Part shown: positions 1 to 11,530 of the stretch, piece by piece
Numbering within the stretch: the first letter of the stretch is position 1
Layout: every line of letters begins with the position of its first letter
Assembly (NCBI GenBank): GCA_947561585.1
Contig: CANNZV010000439.1
Coordinates: forward strand, 248,001 to 312,000
DNA: 64,000 bases
Reading direction: 5' to 3'
Origin: Caprella mutica
Taxonomy: Eukaryota > Arthropoda > Malacostraca > Amphipoda > Caprellidae
The notes under the pieces: generated by a model
The model's input: the letters and a program-made list of their open reading frames with translations, nothing else
The model's database searches: none
What the model was told of the DNA's origin: nothing
Position numbers and translations under genes: made by a program

Positions 1-227
1 AATGCATGGGACATTTGAAAGCATTTATATAGCGTGATAATTCTTTGAATGGTATATATTTAAGTAAATTATTACAATTTTACTTATATTTATATTATTT
101 AGAAAATATATAATTATGATAGATAAAATGTCACTTAGTTTATACATTTATACAAGACAGCAAATCCTGAATTTACATACTATGAAACAATTAGTACTCT
201 GCTCATTCAAAAATACGGTTCTAGATC
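1..227. other. AT-rich sequence, no gene seen
   Basis: Short ORFs only, with low-complexity AT-rich composition and no recognisable protein or RNA motif. It leads directly into the degenerate 16-bp repeats that follow. Confidence 0.6.
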
Positions 228-300
228 AATTCCCACACAGAAAATTCCAACACGGAAAGTTTCACCAGGAAAATTCCATCGCTGGAAAATTCCACAACGT
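228..300. repeat. Degenerate 16-bp repeats, GGAAAATTCC type
   Basis: About four imperfect units of 15-16 bp, each carrying a variant of GGAAAATTCC (for example CTGGAAAATTCC near 283-294). The same core recurs at 2120-2210, 20685-20750 and 37876-37995, and its left part GGAAAATT is the heart of the 16-bp arrays in foldback elements A and B. This stretch and the reverse-oriented one at 2120-2210 could be the two decayed ends of one roughly 2-kb element; that is inference. Confidence 0.5.
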
Positions 301-394
301 AATATTTATTTGTTTGTTAGTTCTGAAACTAAAAGTATAGGTTATAATCGTCACTCATAGTGATAACATACATTGTATATACATAACTTGAGGT

Positions 395-520
395 TGCAAT
401 CGAATAACTTAACTTTCCTTTCTGACTGTTTTTCCCAGTCCCTTCTATTTAATCTATTTTTAACGTCAACGATATGGCCTTCGGTTCCACAGCAGACGTT
501 AAAACCCTACTAAAATTGAA
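395..520 (+). mobile_element. Diverged core fragment of foldback element A family
   Basis: The stretch reads like 12865-12975 of element A. Both have CTTTCCTTTCTGACTG, then GATATGGC, GGTTCC and CAGACGTTAAA in the same order and spacing. Element B (61190-61295) has the same block in reverse orientation. It is an old, mutated copy and not coding. Confidence 0.65.
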
Positions 521-1857
521 TTAATAGATTTAATGCAAGTAGCTTATTTCTAGAGGATGAATGTTGTCGGCAGTAGCTATAAGCAAATAAAATTAATACT
601 TTTTCGGTATCAATCCTTCGGTATCAACTTACTCATTTAAAACACTTGTGTACCATGTATATTTTTTTAAATGGATATTATACGTATTTCATTTGGTTTT
701 ACATAGAATTATTGTAAATTTCATGAGGTTAACATAATGTTCAAAGTAAGGTATTCGGCATGATGCTAATAATGTGTTAAATTTAATTATACATATGATA
801 AATATTTTTTATAAGGGAAACGGTAAATTACTTGAAAAACAATTGCTCGAATGAACAATCGCTCAGATAATGAACAAAATATAAAATACAGTTATTATCA
901 ATAACTAATTAGAAACAAGGACGGAGATGCTCCATTTCATAATAAACTGACTTTCAACTATTGATCGAATATGAACATTTACCCGAATGATTAATTGCTA
1001 AAATAATCAAATTTCTAATAATCAATTGCTTAATCTAGAAGAAGAGGAAGGGACAACAAGACTGCTAAAATGGGAATACTTAAAAAGAAAGTGGAACGAA
1101 TATCATAGTTTATACTAAATGTATCAGGAATCGGCTGTTCCCCTAGCCATAGTTGCTAAAACCTAACAACCCTAACCTCTCGTAGGAGCCTACAGGAGTG
1201 ATTGACTCACGAAAAAACTAAAATTGTAGTACCCAAAATTGCTGCAGTAATTTCTTTTCTAGAAAATAAAAACAGGAAGAGTAAATAAGGTTTGAAAATA
1301 GTAACACAATCATTAATAGTAAATAGCGATTAAAAAACTGATATAAGGTTATTAATAATAACTAATTAGAAAGATGGACGGTTAGGTGAAGCTAATCGAA
1401 GTTATTTCACTTTATGATTAACTGACTTTTATTAATTCAAACACTGTGACAAATTGCTCATTGTAGCAATTGTGTTTCGGGCAATTTAGCTAGAGCCTTT
1501 TATAAGTATGGTTATGCGAGTAAGATTACATGTGGAAATGATGATGTCACTTAAATATGTGAACAGTCTCTATTTCATATGCTCTTACGATATTGTTTCA
1601 AAATGAAATAACTACATATGTTACTTATGTGTTCTTATGATTAATGATTAATGATGATTAATTTAATGTGGATAACATATATCTATTTATACTGTACTGC
1701 CACATAATAACCATCAAACCACATGGTAAACATGTGAATGCAATGTGCAATTGTTAGCAAAGATATTTCAACAAGTTATTAGATGAACTAAAATGAATTA
1801 TTCTAATAAATTATAAGATAAAGAGCTCATATAAATACAAATATGGTAGTCAACTTA
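521..1857. other. No gene; two spaced direct copies of a short block
   Basis: AT-rich and without a supported ORF. A block beginning with ATAACTAATTAGAAA and ending with ACTGACTTT occurs at about 899-957 and again at about 1357-1429. The copies are imperfect direct repeats roughly 460 bp apart, perhaps an old segmental duplication or two copies of a small element. Confidence 0.45.
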
Positions 1858-1975
1858 CGCCAGTTTGTCACTCCTTCTTCCTGATGATGTATAGACATCT
1901 TTCTACTCGAAAGCTTGAAGCCTAAAAATGCCTTCAACGCTGAGTTTTTTAATAACCCTCCTGATATTAACTCAT
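1858..1975 (+). mobile_element. Dispersed hairpin repeat, Penelope-like 3' end type, copy 1
   Basis: Contains CTGATGATG, a short stem-loop, CGAAAGCTTGAA and then CCTTCAACGCTGAG, followed by AATAACC. The same ordered blocks occur at 43455-43600, 59235-59400, 61633-61715 and twice at 62350-62566. CTGATGA-stem-GAAA resembles the hammerhead core reported in Penelope-like elements, so a retroelement 3' end is plausible. No reverse transcriptase is present. Confidence 0.5.
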
Positions 1976-2119
1976 ACTTTATAGTATACTGGATCGCTAA
2001 CCTAACCTTTATGCGTTTAACATTTTATGGCACTATTCCACTGACTTCCAGATAAGATATGTTAGTAACTTCTTTTTTTAAATGGTGGTACTTTCAGTTG
2101 TGGATATATGCACTGATTT

Positions 2120-2210
2120 ACGCTGACGCTGGTGGAATGTTCCATAATGAAACTTTTATTTTGAACTTTCCGTGGGGGAATCTTCCGCAGTGAAATTTAC
2201 CGGCCGCAAG
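2120..2210. repeat. Degenerate 16-bp repeats, reverse-oriented
   Basis: About five imperfect 15-17 bp units of the GGAA(A/T)NTTCC type, ending with a GC-rich TTACCGGCCGC. The reverse complement contains CACGGAAAGTT, matching the repeats at 228-300. The unit GTGAAATTTACCGG also resembles GTGAATTTTACCCCGG at about 20729-20744. Confidence 0.45.
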
Positions 2211-3069
2211 AAATACAATCGAGTACCCTATTATTCGTACATATCTTAACAACTACCACAGAAAAATTCTAAAAAATGGTAACTTGTTCATAAAATTCTC
2301 ACCTATGTACACGTACCGTATATCATCCCACAAAAAAAATCGATTTTTAATTCAAATTAGCTTGTTATAAATAGGATATATTTTTGTAGTAGTCCGTATC
2401 TTTAATAATAAGTTTCTATATTATATATTTCAATATTGATTCATTATGCTTGCAAATTCCAGTGAAAATAATTCAGTAAAGTTTGCAAGCATAATAATAA
2501 ATACATAATATAAAAAACTTTTATACGAAAAACTAGAGGAATATATTTCTATTTAATTCAAGCTTATTCAAATTTAAAATCAAGCATACTTTAGGTGGGA
2601 CGTACAGTATATTATTTGATTAATACGTCGTATGTTATTAGTAATTAACGCGTAAATCTTCCTGTATAAAATAAGTTGTTATTCGCCCCCATCCTTAGAA
2701 ACCGACTGATAATAGATATCACCATTCGTAGTCACTGAACTGTTAAATTAGGTAGATAATTATTAATCTAACTGATTAATAACCAAAGAAGTGACATTGA
2801 AGGAGAGTCGACTGTGAAATTAGAGACCTGCTCACTAGTCACTAAAGAGTTAATATCATTAGTGAATAATAAGATTACATATAACTGTGTTATATTGGGC
2901 TGAAATGATATATTGAATAGTATGCAATTCAATTAGTGTTCTTTATTATGTAGAATTAAGTGAAAATACTATTGTAAAATTTATGATTATCTTATGAATG
3001 TTCGAATAAATTCATATGGTATTAAAATGTTTTAATTTCTTTTTTGAAATAGGAACTTATTATAACGAA
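2211..3069. other. AT-rich sequence, no gene seen
   Basis: No ORF of note and no tandem array. One local near-palindrome lies around 2445-2490 (TATGCTTGCAAA and its complement). I see nothing else that can be supported. Confidence 0.5.
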
Positions 3070-3300
3070 CACTCATCGAGCACATACCTTCACCGCCACT
3101 TATAAATGACTTTGATCAATCAATATTACTTTAGTTATAAAGAACCTTGACCTTGACCTTCAACCCGATCGCTCCCAAAATCTAATCAAATGGTTACTGA
3201 ATCATGACCAATCGCACCACCAATTTCAGGCAATTTGGTTGAATACTTTATGCGAGCAAGATTACAAATAATTCCGACCAAAACATAACTTTCCGCAATT
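3070..3300 (-). mobile_element. TCAAGGTCA-bearing dispersed repeat, copy 1
   Basis: Homologous by eye to 20228-20500, 27259-27520 and 27840-28422. The order is: terminal block with ATACCTTCACCGCC, then TGACCTTGACCTT, GATCGCTCCCAAAATC, CAGGCAATTTGGTT and CATAACTTTCCGC. The terminus (CACTCATCGAGC) matches the ends of the complete element at 27259-28422. Non-coding; probably one end of a DNA transposon or MITE. Confidence 0.65.
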
Positions 3301-4523
3301 TTGCGTAGAACATGATTACACTGAATAATTTTTGTGGGGAGATTATTGAATCTACAGCTTTTTTATTCTGTTCAATATCAGAATATAAACATGGAATTAT
3401 TATTTAAAAAAATCAATATAAATTAGATTAATATATTCATATAGATAATTATATAATAGTTATGTACGATATATTATAAATAGATTGAATGGATAAAAAG
3501 TATAGAATTATTTTGCAGGCTATGAGTGGACACACTAAAAAGTGATTTGAAAATCATGATTGAGATATAAAATTTAATGTAACAATTACGATTATATTCA
3601 TTTACATTTTGTGTCTATTTTTATATACCATTACTATAAAAAACACTTTCTAGAAATGTAATTAATAAGAGGTTCCAATTCAGTTTATAGAACATTCAAT
3701 ATCATTTCAATCCAAATAAACATCACATACTGTTAAGATAAGTTTCGGATAACCCTATCAATTCCATATAACTCTTCCCTCACCATTACTTTGCTGGGGT
3801 AAATCAGTGCCTGATACAGTGTTTTAAATTGCATTATATTGCTCTGTCTCTAAGATTATTTCGTTAATTCATCAGCAAGGGAGAATAATTCCCCGGTGTA
3901 CTGCCACCATACAGCGCGATTGATCATCTTTTTTACCAGGGCCTCGGTACTTGTCACTTGTTAGGGCTCTGTGATGGATGAGCTGCCCCAGGGGTGAGTC
4001 CCCCAGGGGATGAAGTGGGGGACAGACAACTCCATTGTTTGGTGACTCTATTTCGTTAGTTAGAAAGATGACTTTATGCTTTGTTTAGATGTTGAATTTA
4101 ATGTTTATTTGTATAAAAAAATTAATGTGATCAAGTAGATTGGTTGGAAAATTTTCTTATTATAACTTTTTAAATTGCAATAATTTTTCAATTAAAATAA
4201 TATAATAAGATTGTGATTTTTATATACTTTTATTTCATATACTTACATTATTTTGTATGCTTTATCATTGCCAATGCTTTAGGTTTTATAGTTTCGATAA
4301 TGGTGTTTTTTATTGTTTTCGCTTAACTTTTATAATTGCAATTTGTAATTAAGCAGAAAAACATAACAAAAATATTATAAAAGTAAGGTTTAGATTCATT
4401 TATATTATATTTTTAGATTCATTTATATTATATTTTTATATTCATTTTAGTTTTCTGATACAAATTAATTTTAGGAAGGTACAATTCTAGACGAGGATGC
4501 AGATTATTATTAAAATATAGGGT
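3301..4523. other. No gene; one GC-richer patch
   Basis: AT-rich sequence with no supported ORF. A GC-rich island at about 3885-4025 contains short inverted C/G runs (CCCCAGGGG, GTCCCCCAGGGG), unusual for its surroundings. It may be a fragment of an unrecognised element. A 24-bp direct duplication occurs around 4388-4440. Confidence 0.4.
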
Positions 4524-4662
4524 AAGTTACGAATTACCGGTCGCTTCACATCTTCGATCGTACAACAGAAATATTATACAAATATAGAAAATTTAATAAA
4601 AATTATCATATAGTTTTAATTGTATGACCGAAAATATGAAAGTGACCGATAATTCGTAACTT
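4524..4662. mobile_element. MITE family 1, copy a
   Basis: Terminal inverted repeats of about 38 bp start with AAGTTACGAATTACCGGTC and end with its imperfect complement GACCGATAATTCGTAACTT, around an AT-rich centre. Total length is 139 bp. A second copy at 30267-30406 has the same termini and length. Half-copies lie at 28495-28568 and 56925-56960. No coding capacity; a miniature inverted-repeat element. Confidence 0.8.
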
Positions 4663-5132
4663 CCTATTGCAATTTCCCTCAGTTTACACTGTTCAATTCT
4701 CCCTACTATAACTACATGATTGTTATGAATTAAATGAGTGTTTTATTGCCAATGAGCAATAACACAATTTGCAATAAAATTATCTCAATGTTCTTTTTAT
4801 TGCATACAGAGTAATAAAAGTAGAATCTCACTCTAGAGTACTTATGGAGATTCCTTTTGGAGTATAGAATATTTTCCATCGCATTTATGAATGCACTTCG
4901 AAATATTTAAACATGAATTGTCGCAGTGCTACTTACTTCCATCAAAAGGAAATATATTTGCATTATTTTTGAGTGGTTGGTTTGTAAGTATTATAAATGC
5001 ATGAAATGAATTCACAGTATTCACATTGAAATGATTTTTATGAATAAATTTAGTTAAAGTTTTTTTTAAATATTTCAGTATGAAGGTATTACTTGATCAA
5101 CCAAATAAATGTATTCCATTGGATAAAATATA
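4663..5132. other. AT-rich sequence, no gene seen
   Basis: No ORF, array or inverted repeat that I can support between the MITE and the TIR transposon. Confidence 0.5.
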
Positions 5133-6300
5133 CAGGGTGTATGAGAAAAAAGTGGACCAACTTTAAATTAGTACATTTCAACAACTATTGAAGGTACAGT
5201 TTTCTTTCCAGAATCATTTTGTTTGTTGAATCCTTTTCCACTCACAGTTGAATTTTCATAATGTTTTAATCATTGTTGTGAATGTTATAACGATTTTATT
5301 GATGGGTGGTGAAAATGGCCTTGCACGAATGGTCAGCAAACAAACAATGAAGTAATTTCAAACATAACGAATATCTTTATTAGACAACATCCCCATTAAT
5401 AAAACAGTTTTATTTTCAGATTTGTAAAGCATTTAAATAACTATTGCTTTTATATATTATTGACTATATGGAGAAATGTGTTTAAGTACAAAAAGGAAGG
5501 CACAAGTTTAAATTTTAACGAGGGTCGATCAGGCTACCCTTACAAAATGAAAGTCAGAGTGATGGTTTTAATTTCTACAGTGATAAGTCGTCTAAGTTAA
5601 ATTTAGGATGAATATTTTGATGACCAAATTGCTGAATGCTCTGATTAATTATTTATTCATTCAATAAAATACAACTTCGTCCCCCATGATAATATCTTAC
5701 ACACATAACAAACATGTCTTTGCAAGAACCAGATGACTAAGTTTCCACGCCGTCAAAATCTGTTTCAAGAAGTTAATGTCTGACTTTCATTTTTACGGGT
5801 GGTATAGTCGGTCATGTTTAATTCTATTGATTAAAGAATATGAGGTATTTAATTCATTTCTCCAAACAAAATTATTTCTATTTTCCAAAAAGGAGTTGCT
5901 GAACAAAATATATATTTTTTTCATATCTTGTGACCTGGTAGACCCTTGTTAAGATTAAAATTTGTGCCTTCATTTTTGTTAGTAAACACATTTCTCCGGA
6001 CCGGCAATATTTTATAAAAGGAATAGTTTTCGAATGCTGGTAAAACATGGGAATAAATGCGTTTTATTGTGGGGTTGTTGTGTAATAGATATTTTTATGT
6101 TTGAACTTACAACATTGTCCGTTTGCTGACATTTTGCGCAAAGCCATTTTCACCACCCATTAATAAAATCGTTTTAATATCCACAAAAATGAATAAAATT
6201 TTATGAAAATTTAAATGAAGATGCAGAAGAGTTCAACAAACCAAATGATACTTGAATATATTAATTTAAAGTTGGGTACTCTTTTTTCTGGGACACCCTG
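5133..6300. mobile_element. Near-palindromic TIR DNA transposon, non-autonomous
   Basis: The left end reads CAGGGTGTATGAGAAAAAAG and the right end, reverse-complemented, CAGGGTGTCCCAGAAAAAAG, both flanked by TA. Inverted similarity continues inward: ACCAACTTTAAATTA, the ATGGGTGGTGAAAATGGC block (about 5301 and 6164), and GAGAAATGTGTTTA against TAAACACATTTCTC (about 5471 and 5980). Each arm is therefore about 500-550 bp and only a small centre is unpaired. No transposase ORF. CAGGGTGT-type ends with TA duplication suggest a Tc1/mariner-like or related mover; the superfamily is not certain. Confidence 0.8.
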
Positions 6301-6861
6301 TAGTATAGACAATTTTTTAATACTTAATATAACACATCAGTGATTAACAAGTTCTGTTATACTGTAACTAGTGAAGTCACCCATCAGAAATGACGGACTG
6401 TAAAAAATTCTGGTTGCGGTTATCAAGACTTATATAGTGTAATGCCCGTTAAAATTTATGTATTGCAATTTTAAAATCTAATCTACCGGATTATATTTTA
6501 TCTTGTAATCTCTGCATTTTGTAATTTCATTTCTTTTTGTAATCTCGGGTTTTTTGTAATTATTTTTTTTTTGTAATCTCTGAAATCTGTAATATCTGAA
6601 TTGTTTTGTAATTCGTTTTTTTTTTAATTTTTGATTTTCTGTTATCTCGAATTTCTTTAATTCCATATTTTTTATTATCTCGTTTTTTTTTGTAATATCT
6701 CTGGATTTCAGTTTCAATCGCTGATTTTTTTTGTAATTTTGGTGTTTTGTATCCTTGATATTTTTTTCGAATTTCCGTTATTCAGACAATAATTTTGGTC
6801 ATGGAATTATTTCGCATATTAAATGTTAAAAGCTTGACATTTTTCTTGCAACCAACCAACA
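6301..6861. repeat. T-rich irregular repeats (TTTGTAATCTC type) and flank of element C
   Basis: From about 6500 to 6760 the + strand alternates T runs with TTTGTAATCTC/TTTGTAATATC at irregular 20-25 bp spacing. The block at 6780-6860, with GACATTTTTCTTGCAACC, resembles 62940-63000, which follows a similar T-rich stretch. The two regions are probably copies of one dispersed element. The minus-strand 79-codon ORF here is a by-product of the lysine-rich complement. Confidence 0.5.
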
Positions 6862-6955
6862 GACAACTGCCATGCGGACAACTGCCATGCGGACAACTGC
6901 CATAGTGGGCAACTGCCATGCGACAAACTGCCATGCGGACAACTGCCATGCAATA
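6862..6955. repeat. 15-bp terminal array of element C, left arm
   Basis: Tandem CGGACAACTGCCATG units with small variations (CATAG, TGGGCAACTG, CGACAAACTG). The opposite arm carries only two units, so unit number differs between the two ends. Confidence 0.85.
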
Positions 6956-8092
6956 TATTATAATTTTATTTTGAGTTATTTTTTACGCACTTGTAAACTA
7001 AACCTTTCATGGATTGAATTTAATGTGAAGTATATCATTATTTTAATCTAAAAATTAAGTATAAAATGTTAATTGTATAGCTAGTGTATAGTCTGAAATT
7101 GTGAATGAAGAAGCATAGAAAAGAACTATGATTGCAGTAATACAAAAATTCTTTCTTTCTTAAAATCATTTTCTTTCCCATTTAATCCCTTAAATAATCA
7201 AATGGCTGACAAAAAGTTTAAAATCTATGGATGCAAAACTTTCTTTCCAAGCATTTCAAAATACAAAGAATAAAACAAACATAAGCTTCACAGGCTAAAA
7301 ATTCCAGTACATCTCATTATTTGAATCTTATTATTAAAGAGTTGCTTTTACGCAACACTGGCCATGTATGAGTTAATAAAAATGTTGATTTGTTATTAGT
7401 ATAATAACAAATTTGATAAAATATATTTCAGTAATAATTATTCAGATATTTTGACTCTTTTAAAATATTATAAGATTTTTGATGAGTGCATGAGCTGGAA
7501 ACAAAGTAACGATGGGAAAACAAATTCAAATTTCAAAGTTACCGAGTAAAATGTTATATGAAATAAAAAAAATTAATATAGAAATATGATTAATACTACT
7601 TAAGTTTTTAATCCTGAATCAAGCAGCAAATTTAGTAGTAACAAATTGAAAATATTAATTAACACAATTAAAAGTTATTAAATAATAGGATGAAAAATCA
7701 CACTCACTGAAAATTTTAACCTGTAAAGCTTGTGTTTGTACTATTCTTTGTATTTTGAAATGTTTGAAAAGAAAGTGTTGCATCAATAGATTTCAACCTT
7801 TTTATCAACCATTTGATTATTTAAAGGGGCTTAAATGTGTTAAAAGTGAATGAAAATGATTTAACTGAGAAATAAATTAAGTACACTTCAATTTTTAATC
7901 CTAAATCTACCGTCTTCATGCACAATTTCGAACTAAACTATTAACATTTTTATAGTAAACTTCTAGGTTAAAATATTAATATAGTTCACATAAAATAATT
8001 CATGAAAGGATAAGTTTACAAACGAAATACGATTCACCCAAAATAAAATTATAATATATTGCATGGCAGTTGTCTGCATGGCAGTTGTCCTA
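6862..8092. mobile_element. Foldback element C, ends built of 15-bp repeats
   Basis: The outermost left 95 bp are five to six tandem copies of CGGACAACTGCCATG. The right end has two complementary copies (about 8062-8091). Inside both arrays comes the same AT-rich block, starting CAATATATTATAATTTTATT on each strand. Inverted similarity then runs on, with gaps, to about 7310 and 7690, including ATAATCAAATGG and CATTTCAAAATACAAAGAAT. Each arm is roughly 450 bp around a 350-400 bp centre. No transposase. The array-bearing long inverted repeats recall Drosophila FB elements in architecture; no sequence relationship is claimed. Confidence 0.85.
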
Positions 8093-8526
8093 GAGCCTTT
8101 TATTCCATTATTGAAATTATTATCATATACAAAAATATTATTTAATAATATAATAACCTAATTTAATTTCATAATTTAAAATCTGTTTCTTAAGTCATTT
8201 CTCCCATGACAATATCCATATATATATTTTCCTTTAAAAATCATTATGTCCCTACCCACCATTTCTTTCCGCCGTTTAGTCACAGCTGAGTTCACTCTCC
8301 ATATTTCATGCACATATGGCAAACTATATTCGAGAGAATTATTAAGGTTAACGTCATAAATATTCATAGTCTATTATCCTATAGTATCATAAATTTGAAC
8401 AAAATATAGGATATTTATCCATGACTATACCATCGAATATGGTTGACGATCGGATGAAGCCATGGGCAGTTGTATTTTATATCCTATTTTAGATATTATT
8501 TTATAATCCTAAAGATAGGTATCATA
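8093..8526. other. AT-rich sequence, no gene seen
   Basis: Begins with CTAGAGCCTTTTAT, which also occurs at about 1491-1504; this may mark an element boundary or be chance. The 63-codon minus ORF has no supporting feature. Confidence 0.4.
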
Positions 8527-8531
8527 ATCTT

Positions 8532-9023
8532 AAATACCATAACCGTAAATACCATAAAAATAAATACCACAACGTACCATAAATACTATAGCCGTATATA
8601 TCATAACTGAAAATACCATCACCATAAATACCCGAACCGTAAATACCATAACCGTGTATAACATAAAAATAAATACCACAACGTACCGTAAATACTATAA
8701 CTGTAAATATTATAACTGAAAATACCATAACCGTAAATACAATAACCATCAAATACCATAACCGTAAATACCATAACCATCAAATACCATCACCGTAAAT
8801 ACCATAACCATCAAATACCATAACCGTAAATACCATAACCATCAAATACCATAACCGTAAATACCATAACCATCAAATACCATCACCGTAAATACCATAA
8901 CCATCAAATACCATAACCGTAAATACCATAACCATCAAATACCATCACCGTAAATACCATAACCATCAAATACCATCACCGTAAATACCATAACCATCAA
9001 ATACCATAACCGTAAATACCATA
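8532..9023. repeat. Minisatellite, 31-bp composite unit (15 + 16 bp)
   Basis: The basic subunit is ATACCATAACCGTAA. From about 8745 it alternates with ATACCATAACCATCAA, giving a regular 31-bp higher-order unit with about eight copies. The left third is more diverged (ACGTACC and GTATAACA variants). It is AT-rich and strand-asymmetric, with C only on the + strand inside ACC/CCAT. No convincing coding role. Confidence 0.9.
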
Positions 9024-11530
9024 ATATTCAATAATTTTATTCAGAATAATTTTTTATATATTTTATTGCCTCTGCTATGAATTTTACCGACAGTTATTGG
9101 TATGATTGAATTACTTTATTATATTCCATCTTCACATAATAAATAAGTGCAATGTACTATCAGTATATAATATTCTATTTAGGTATGTTTGTTGTGTTTT
9201 AGCTGACTAACGATTTATAAATTTGATTAGTAGTAGTATGAAACCAGTAGTCTGTCTTAGTTCAAAACTAGTTATTGAATGAATATAATATTTTTCATGA
9301 CAATTTGTATCATAAATGTACGGTAATGAAAGAATTACCGGACGTTTACTCTCCCTTAGTAATTACCGGATATAATATTCCAAATGATAATTAATAATAT
9401 AAAATAGATTCATTGCATAAATACGTTAAAACTACACATTTCAATGCACTTTGACACTTATCAGTCAACGTAGTTTTTAGTGTTGATCAAAAGGATTTTT
9501 CAAACCAATAATTCCTAGTTGAATATCAAATTATAAATTTGTATTTAATTCTTTAATAATTTCCACACTGTCCCACTAGATCAGTGTAATTCTTACCTAA
9601 TCATGTTCATAATGCCGTGATTTGGGAGGTGAAAACATACAAAAAAGTCCACGGGATCTTTCCTTTCATCCTATTGTAATAACAGCATTTTAATCAAGGC
9701 TTAATTAGGCCCACTGGCTCACAAATTGGGCTTCATTAGGCCTCTCCTTGCGACTTTTATACTTGTTTCAGCCGATCATATCACATGGAATTGCCTCTGT
9801 AACCTCGCACTGATAACGTATTGAGGGGATTATGTTCATACTTATTATATTATTTATACGCATACGAATAGTAGCTAATTTAATATCACTGCAAGAATTC
9901 AAGCATAAATTCTCGTTCCTGAATCTCCAAATCTTGCATACAAAAAACCCTAAATTTGGTAACTTCTTGAAGATCAACTTATGGAATCTCATCAAATTTC
10001 ATCAAGTACTTTAATTAAGTTTTGAGTTATGCATGGAGAAAACACATCCAAGCCAAACTTGTGTTTGCACGAACATTTTAATATCAAAATGGTAATACTT
10101 TTACAATTCGAATTTAATTGAAGATTTTTGATAATTCGAGTTTTTGAACGTCAAAATATCTTTTCATCAGCGAGACTTTATTAATTGATGAATAGTTATT
10201 TTGTTATTCGAAAGCTCGTATTCTCGAAATACCTAAAACGTTGAGTTTTAATTACCCTTTGAAAAAATGGACATTTTGATGAGTTTGAATCAATAAAGAA
10301 TAACATTTTAATGCAATATGCAAACAATTCTAGTGAACGTTATTCAATTCAGTAAAAGACTGTCAATGTCGTACATCTTCTCCATGGCCCAATTGTCAAT
10401 CGAATCCAGTGTAGCCGAGTGAACCTGCTGATGGATGTTTATAGCAGAGTACAGAGTGAGTGCAAAGCTGCATCGAGTCTTCAAAGGGAGACTACCAAGA
10501 AAAAGTGTTTTCCAATACAATCTTTGCGGTTTCAGCTATTTCATTGGTTTCACAATTTATTGAATTCAACTGAAGGTTATACAGTTTGCATGCGAATATA
10601 TAATAGTGTGATATTTTATTTAGTTATTAGTTTATAAGATATATAATAATATTCAAATTTACCAGTTTCCTTAATTTTAAATATTTTTCATTTTTCTAAG
10701 AAATATTCAATTATAACCTAATATTTTATATATTTTTCATTTACGAAATATTTACCAGCATTGCACATTGGATATTAAACACTAAAGTAAAATCAGGAAC
10801 ATCTGTTATTTGCTAAAATATTATGTAGGGGCATTTTTATTAAGAAATTAGAAATTTCACTTTCACTGGCTATAAAATTTTCATTGCCACATGAAACATA
10901 AAAGTACAACAATCACATTTAAATATTTTATATTAAACGAAAACGTTAAAGTTAAAAAGAAGTTAAAAAGAGTGCTTTTCTAAGATAAAGCTCGAAGAAA
11001 AATCATTCATTTTGAGAGGGAAATCATAAGGGTTCATCAATATTCGAATCTTTACGTTCACGTCTTTCAAATTTCTTCGAGAATCCGTACAGCCTCCTGA
11101 ATCCGTAGGTATTTGTCCATTAAATTATCGTAAAAACAAAAACCTGTTCTATTTTATTCATGAATGAATTAGTTTGTGAACGAAGTAACCAGACGCAACA
11201 CAAGCGATGATATATCATTTTTATATTGAAATAATCACAAAATAAAAGAATATTGATGTTCATGAGACTCCATTTACGCATTGGACAAAAGTTACCAAAA
11301 ATATAATTACTAAATCATTTTAATAGTTACGTTAGAATTACACTTTTTGAAACACGAATAACATTTAGTAACACCAAGCACCTATAAATAAGAGTATAAA
11401 ATACTATGTGTAAAATACAAAACAAGATGTACTCTCAGGCTCAAAGAGACTCGGAAGAAGTTATATCCTGAAAAAAAAACTGAAATCCCAAGCCATGACG
11501 AGTCTGGGAACTGGGGCACCTGTGATAGGA
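9024..11530. other. 2.5 kb without a recognisable gene
   Basis: All ORFs are under 80 codons and lack domains. Minor items: ATTACCGG blocks near 9335-9370 recalling MITE family 1 ends, and a weak relative of the dispersed hairpin repeat near 10205-10260 (TCGAAAGCTC, AACGTTGAG). Otherwise nothing can be supported. Confidence 0.5.

Noticed and set aside
3885..4025. tRNA or other structured RNA in the GC-rich patch
   Set aside because: No cloverleaf, A/B box pair or other recognisable RNA consensus could be assembled.
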